Source: Allodiplogaster sudhausi (Eukaryota > Nematoda > Chromadorea > Rhabditida > Diplogasteridae). Taken from it: DNA of 64,000 nucleotides. The stretch covers positions 248,001 through 312,000 of the forward strand of contig CALZFC010000300.1 of the NCBI GenBank assembly GCA_945643635.1, written 5' to 3'. A model generated the notes under the pieces. The model was not told the DNA's origin. It saw nothing but the letters and a program-made list of their open reading frames with translations, and did not search any database. Shown piece by piece: positions 60,713 through 64,000 of the stretch. The position numbers were made by a program, and so were the translations under genes. How positions within the stretch are numbered: the first letter of the stretch is position 1; every line of letters begins with the position of its first letter.

Positions 60713-60753
60713 CCCAAGAGTGAGGAGCTACCTCAAACTTGGGTAACTAAACC
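60713..60753 (-). ncRNA. SL RNA-like cassette, class A, copy 11
   Basis: Leader at 60732-60753; full stem I; the last cassette with an intact leader before the right edge of the satellite. Confidence 0.65.
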
Positions 60754-62204
60754 GGCGTTCGAAAGAAAGCGCTGGATGCCTATGAATTTGCGCAACCTAC
60801 ACTTGCCGAGTTTTCGAAGGGAGTTCATGATGCTGAGTGTGCGTACTTGGAATGCTGGCAAAGTGCCAAAAAATTATTATTTTAAGAGTTTTACTGCTTT
60901 AAAGGTTACATAAAATTACAAAAAAATCAGAGAGTAAGAGTAGAGTGTGAGAGACATGATAGAACTGTCTCTCTCTCTTTCTCTCTCTCTCTTTCTCTCT
61001 CTCTATGTCGTCTCTCTCTCTCTTTCTTTCTAAGTGAACAGGCTACTTCAGGACTTGATCGTGTACTTGTAAGTGTCTGTGAGAACGCTCAACGTGAATT
61101 ATATACATCTCTCTGTAGCTCATTACAAAGCTCTTCCTTTGTACAATTCACTGGTATAGAGAGAGAGTCAACTTTCGGTTTCTTTGTAAGTGTTTTAATG
61201 TGTTTTAACGGAAAGACACACATATGTTGACATCGTGCTAAAAACTTTAAATGGCTTGTGAATGCGTTCAATGGCCACGAAAAAATGCAGATTTTTGCAG
61301 AGAGACAGAGGAATACGAGAGGAAGACAGAGAAATAGAGAGAGAGTGGAAAAGTAAGTTGTAAGTGTATGTATTTAATGTATTTCATTTGTTTGGCTGTA
61401 TGTTTTCAAGAGGTGCGAATTGGTCGACGGAGGTGCGAAGTGAGAGTCGACGTCTGTTTTTCTCTGCCAACGCTATCTCGCCTTTTCGCGCCTGTGACTT
61501 TTTTTCTCTAACCTCTCAAAAACGCACCTATAACGGGCTGTTTTCGTCGAGGGGCGGAGCTAAGCACTGTTTCGTTGTCTAACCTCCGGGTTTTGCGAGC
61601 AGCCTCGGCGATCTCGCGTGTCGCAGCCTCGGCGAACTTGTTTTTCTTTTCTCTGCTCGTCTAACCTCTCAAAATGAGGCGCTATTTCGTCGCTTTTGAA
61701 ACTCTCATGCCCGCTCTCCTGTATTTCTCCCATGCATTTTGTTCCGAGTTACACTACCGCTTGGGAACTATCTAGAGGAACTAGTTAACTAAGTTACGCT
61801 ATTTCCGGGAGTACCGCTATTTTAGGGAGCTAAAGAACAAAAAAAAGTTTTAGAGTTCAGGGTCTCAGCTAAGCTTAGAGAGTTAAAGAAGAGTTGAGGA
61901 GTTTTTAGAGTTCAGGGTCTCAGCTAAGCTTAGGGAGTTAAAGAAGAGTTAAGGAGTTTTTTGAGTTCAGGGTCTCAGCTAAGCTTAGAGAGTTAAAGAA
62001 GAGTTGAGGAGTTTTTAGAGTTCAGGGTCTCAGCTAAGCTTAGGGAGTTAAAGAAGATCTAATGAGTTTTTTTAGCTGGAGGGCAAGAAGAGAAAGGAAA
62101 ACATCAAAGGTTTGAAGAAGAGTTCAGAGCACGCCAAAGAGCTTACGAATACAGCACAGCAGAAAGCATGCTCAGTATGAGAGTTAAATTTTTCGCTCCA
62201 CTGC

Positions 62205-62645
62205 ACGTAGAGCTAAGAAGGCCATCTCAACTCGACGTCACGTCAAGCCAAGAAGGCCATCTCAGCTCGACGTCACGTCAAGACAAGAAGGCCATCTCAG
62301 CTCGGCGTCACGTCAAGCCAAGAAGGCCATCTCAACTCGACGTCACGTCAAGCCAAGAAGGCCATCTCAGCTCGACGTCACATCAAGCCAAGAAGGCCAG
62401 CTCAGCTCAACGTCACGTCAAGCCAAGAAGGTCATCTCAACCCGACGTCACGTCAAGCCAAGAAGGCCATCTCAGCTCAACGTCACGTCAAGCCAAGAAG
62501 GCCATCTCAGCCCGACGTCACGTCAAGCCAAGAAAGATATCTCAACCCGACGTCACGTCAAGCCAAGAAGGCCATCTCAGCTCAACGTCACTTCAAGTCA
62601 AGAAGGTCATGTCAGCTCGACGTCACATCAAGCCAATAATGCCAT
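62205..62645. repeat. 35-bp minisatellite, family 1, right-end array
   Basis: About 12-13 monomers, more variable than internal arrays, ending at AT-rich sequence. This closes the satellite region. Confidence 0.95.
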
Positions 62646-62649
62646 CTCA

Positions 62650-63019
62650 GCTCTTTTAATGAATTCTTGAACTTTAGACTCATGCTCCTTTAAAGCTCGT
62701 ATTTTTCTGAAAAAAATATTAAGTAGGAAACAAGCTCCTTTAATGATATTGTGAACTTTCGACGAGAGCTCCTTTAAAAAACCAGATTTTCAGAAATAAT
62801 TCAATATTGCAGTTCACAGAAGCTCCTTTAACGATGTTGTAAACTGTATTAGAATTAAGCTACCATAAAGGTAGTTAACTGTAAGAGAAACTGTATTTCA
62901 ACGGCTCTTTTAAAGTTGGCTAATGCACGAATAATAAAGGATTTATTTGTACATTGTATTGGTTTTCGAAAGAAAAGAATCACCAGTAATAAATAACATA
63001 TATATGTGTGTGTAATTGA
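62650..63019. other. AT-rich spacer between satellite and membrane-protein gene
   Basis: Contains four loosely spaced GCTCCTTTAA phrases (about 62687-62830, spacing roughly 40-55 bp) that look like worn tandem repeats, and a minus-strand AATAAA (62942-62947), a possible poly(A) signal of the gene to the right. Confidence 0.5.
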
Positions 63020-63020
63020 T

Positions 63021-63057
63021 TTATAGTTCATGGCCTGCTGCATTGACGTGGTCATGG
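63021..63057 (+). repeat. Inverted repeat arm 1 (3' UTR)
   Basis: 37 bp just downstream of the stop codon. It is the reverse complement of 63350-63386 with three mismatches. Confidence 0.85.
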
Positions 63058-63062
63058 AATAG

Positions 63063-63692
63063 TCACACGAAGAGCGAATAGTTTCCATCGGAATGAATAA
63101 GAGTCGAATGGTACAGTCGCTTCTGCTTTTTGAGGTAGTAGAAGGATGCTCCGTGAATGCCAGTCATCAGGGTGAAGACTATAACCAAAATAAGACCGAC
63201 GGAGACCAGGGCAGAGAAAGCTACAATTACAATAATTGGTTTAAGATAAAGTAAAATAACATGTTAACCAATGCCGAGTGTGGAAGAGAGTGTCTCAGCG
63301 ATGGTCCACTTGAATAGCCAAGATGAAATACAGGCCGCTCCGAGAAGAACCATGAGCACATCAATGCAGCAGGCTATGAACTATAAAGAAAATCAGTCTA
63401 ATAAATGCAACGATAGTTAAGAAATAAATTAGAAAATAAGTTGATAAGAAAGTAACGTTGATAAGAATCGCTGGAATGAGCAGTGCAGAACTGTCAACGA
63501 TGAAGGCGATGAAAGAAAGTACGTGGCAAACCAGGACGAAGATTTGAAAGCAGAACGCCTCAAGAAATCCCATTTATTGTGTTCTACAATTGATATGCTA
63601 ACCAGGATATTGAATTCTGCCCAGTGGACAAGAATAGCTGGCACTGTAAGCAACACGTTGACGAGCTGAAGAACGAAAACTTTCCACGTCAT
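63063..63692 (-). CDS. Small four-helix membrane protein
   Basis: Four exons: 63603-63692, 63457-63558, 63269-63380, 63063-63220. Phases agree and the product is 153 residues ending LFV. Hydrophobic segments lie near residues 5-23, 31-56, 67-85 and 103-123, giving a four-helix layout with a basic loop and tail after helix 4 (YYLKKQKR). Size and layout resemble MARVEL/tetraspan-like proteins common in nematodes, but no signature motif was recognised, so function is open. The start ATG lies one base after a TTTAG acceptor, as expected for trans-splicing. The second intron acceptor (TTTATAG) is good; the first intron is short (44 bp) and ends in a weak TTGAG, so exon 2's start is the least certain point. 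Confidence 0.75.
63350..63386 (-). repeat. Inverted repeat arm 2 (exon 3 and its acceptor)
   Basis: Covers the TTTATAG acceptor and the first codons of exon 3 (FIACCIDVLM). It can pair with 63021-63057 in the pre-mRNA or mRNA. Confidence 0.85.
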
Positions 63693-63697
63693 TCTAA
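63693..63697 (-). promoter_or_regulatory. Candidate trans-splice acceptor of the membrane-protein gene
   Basis: Minus strand TTTAG followed by A and then the ATG; no room for a 5' untranslated exon boundary other than this. Confidence 0.45.
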
Positions 63698-63798
63698 ACA
63701 ATGTCTGAATAATCCTATGAAGATGTTGCTACATAGAAGGTATAATAGTGGAATATAAACACATCGAATATGATATAAAATACTTCTGTATATACAGA

Positions 63799-63804
63799 TT
63801 TATT
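63799..63804 (-). promoter_or_regulatory. Candidate poly(A) signal of an upstream gene
   Basis: Minus-strand AATAAA, 107 bp before the start codon of the membrane-protein gene and about 94 bp after the candidate stop at 63898. Confidence 0.4.
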
Positions 63805-63897
63805 TACAGGTTGACATTGAATAAAAGTGGTTATTTTTCCTCTCCGATTAAACCGCAAGGTTGTATAAAAAAATGTCAGAACATAAAAATTAGTGAC

Positions 63898-63914
63898 CTA
63901 ATAAGATCCGTAAG
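63898..63914 (-). CDS. Possible last exon of an upstream gene (partial)
   Basis: Minus strand: acceptor TTGCAG, then a 17-nt exon ending in codons for YGSY and TAG. The rest of the gene would lie beyond the window. Judged only from the splice acceptor, the stop and the following AATAAA. Confidence 0.25.
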
Positions 63915-64000
63915 CTGCAAAAAAAAACAATTAAGAAGTAGATACAAGTGGAATCAGTTATGTACAGTAATTCAAAAAAACGATCAATTCATGAAACGTG

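Larger units (their letters stand above)
13900..62650. repeat. Complex satellite region (about 49 kb)
   Basis: Modules recur in varying order, all in one orientation. Read on the plus strand, a typical unit is: 35-bp monomers, SL-like cassette (minus strand), shared upstream block, a hairpin module (S, B or C), a GC-richer stretch with the motif aggggcggagctaa, then 55-bp monomers. No conserved protein-coding gene was found. The many open frames arise because 35-bp monomers cycle through three frames every 105 bp. Confidence 0.9.

Noticed and set aside
63845..63857. CCGATTAAACCG shared with class D cassettes outside the satellite
   Set aside because: A 12-base match without the upstream block or any further similarity; can be chance.

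Overview
The window looks like chromosomal DNA of a nematode, probably a rhabditid or other chromadorean. The evidence is short introns (about 45-130 bp) ending in TTTCAG/TTTTAG, a gene start directly behind a TTTAG trans-splice-type acceptor, and 18 copies of a 22-nt sequence one or two bases away from the nematode spliced leader SL1. No bacterial-type genes, rRNA, tRNA or CRISPR arrays were found.

Region 1 (1-13637, minus strand). After about 1.3 kb of AT-rich flank lies a very large intron-rich Helitron gene that I could thread exon by exon. About 46 exons (E1 at 13637 down to E46 at 1316) would encode roughly 2,850 residues. Domain order is macro domain (ADP-ribose binding) - low-complexity linker - Helitron N-terminal region with a zinc-like CxxC...CC motif - HUH Rep endonuclease - Pif1-family helicase - ubiquitin-specific protease (USP, peptidase C19). 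Two points break the frame (about 11190-11247 and about 4150-4185), so this copy is decayed, mis-sequenced, or uses splices I did not recognise. The element's termini were not found.

Region 2 (about 13900-62650). Nearly 49 kb of complex satellite is built from a few modules: two unrelated-looking 35-bp minisatellites, a 55-bp minisatellite, three related hairpin modules (called S, B and C here), and short cassettes that are SL RNA-like on the minus strand. Three cassette classes keep the leader, a GT splice donor directly after it and a foldable stem I: class A (11 copies), class B (5) and class C (2). Class C also has a stem II, a U-rich Sm-like site and a terminal stem, about 102 nt in all. 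Further classes (D, E, F) keep the shared upstream block but have a deleted or decayed leader. The 35-bp monomers align with the Sm-site/3' hairpin end of the cassettes, so the satellite may be an expansion of the 3' end of SL RNA genes. Nested near-identical duplications (offsets of about 8.44 kb, 10.89 kb, 2,419, 2,583, 1,061 and 1,016 bp) show recent unequal exchange.

Region 3 (62650-64000). Ordinary gene DNA resumes: a four-exon minus-strand gene for a 153-residue four-helix membrane protein, preceded within operon-like distance by the probable last exon of another minus-strand gene. The membrane-protein gene has a 37-bp inverted repeat between its 3' untranslated region and its third exon.

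All gene models, folds and copy counts were worked out by eye from the sequence. No alignment, folding or database search was run.
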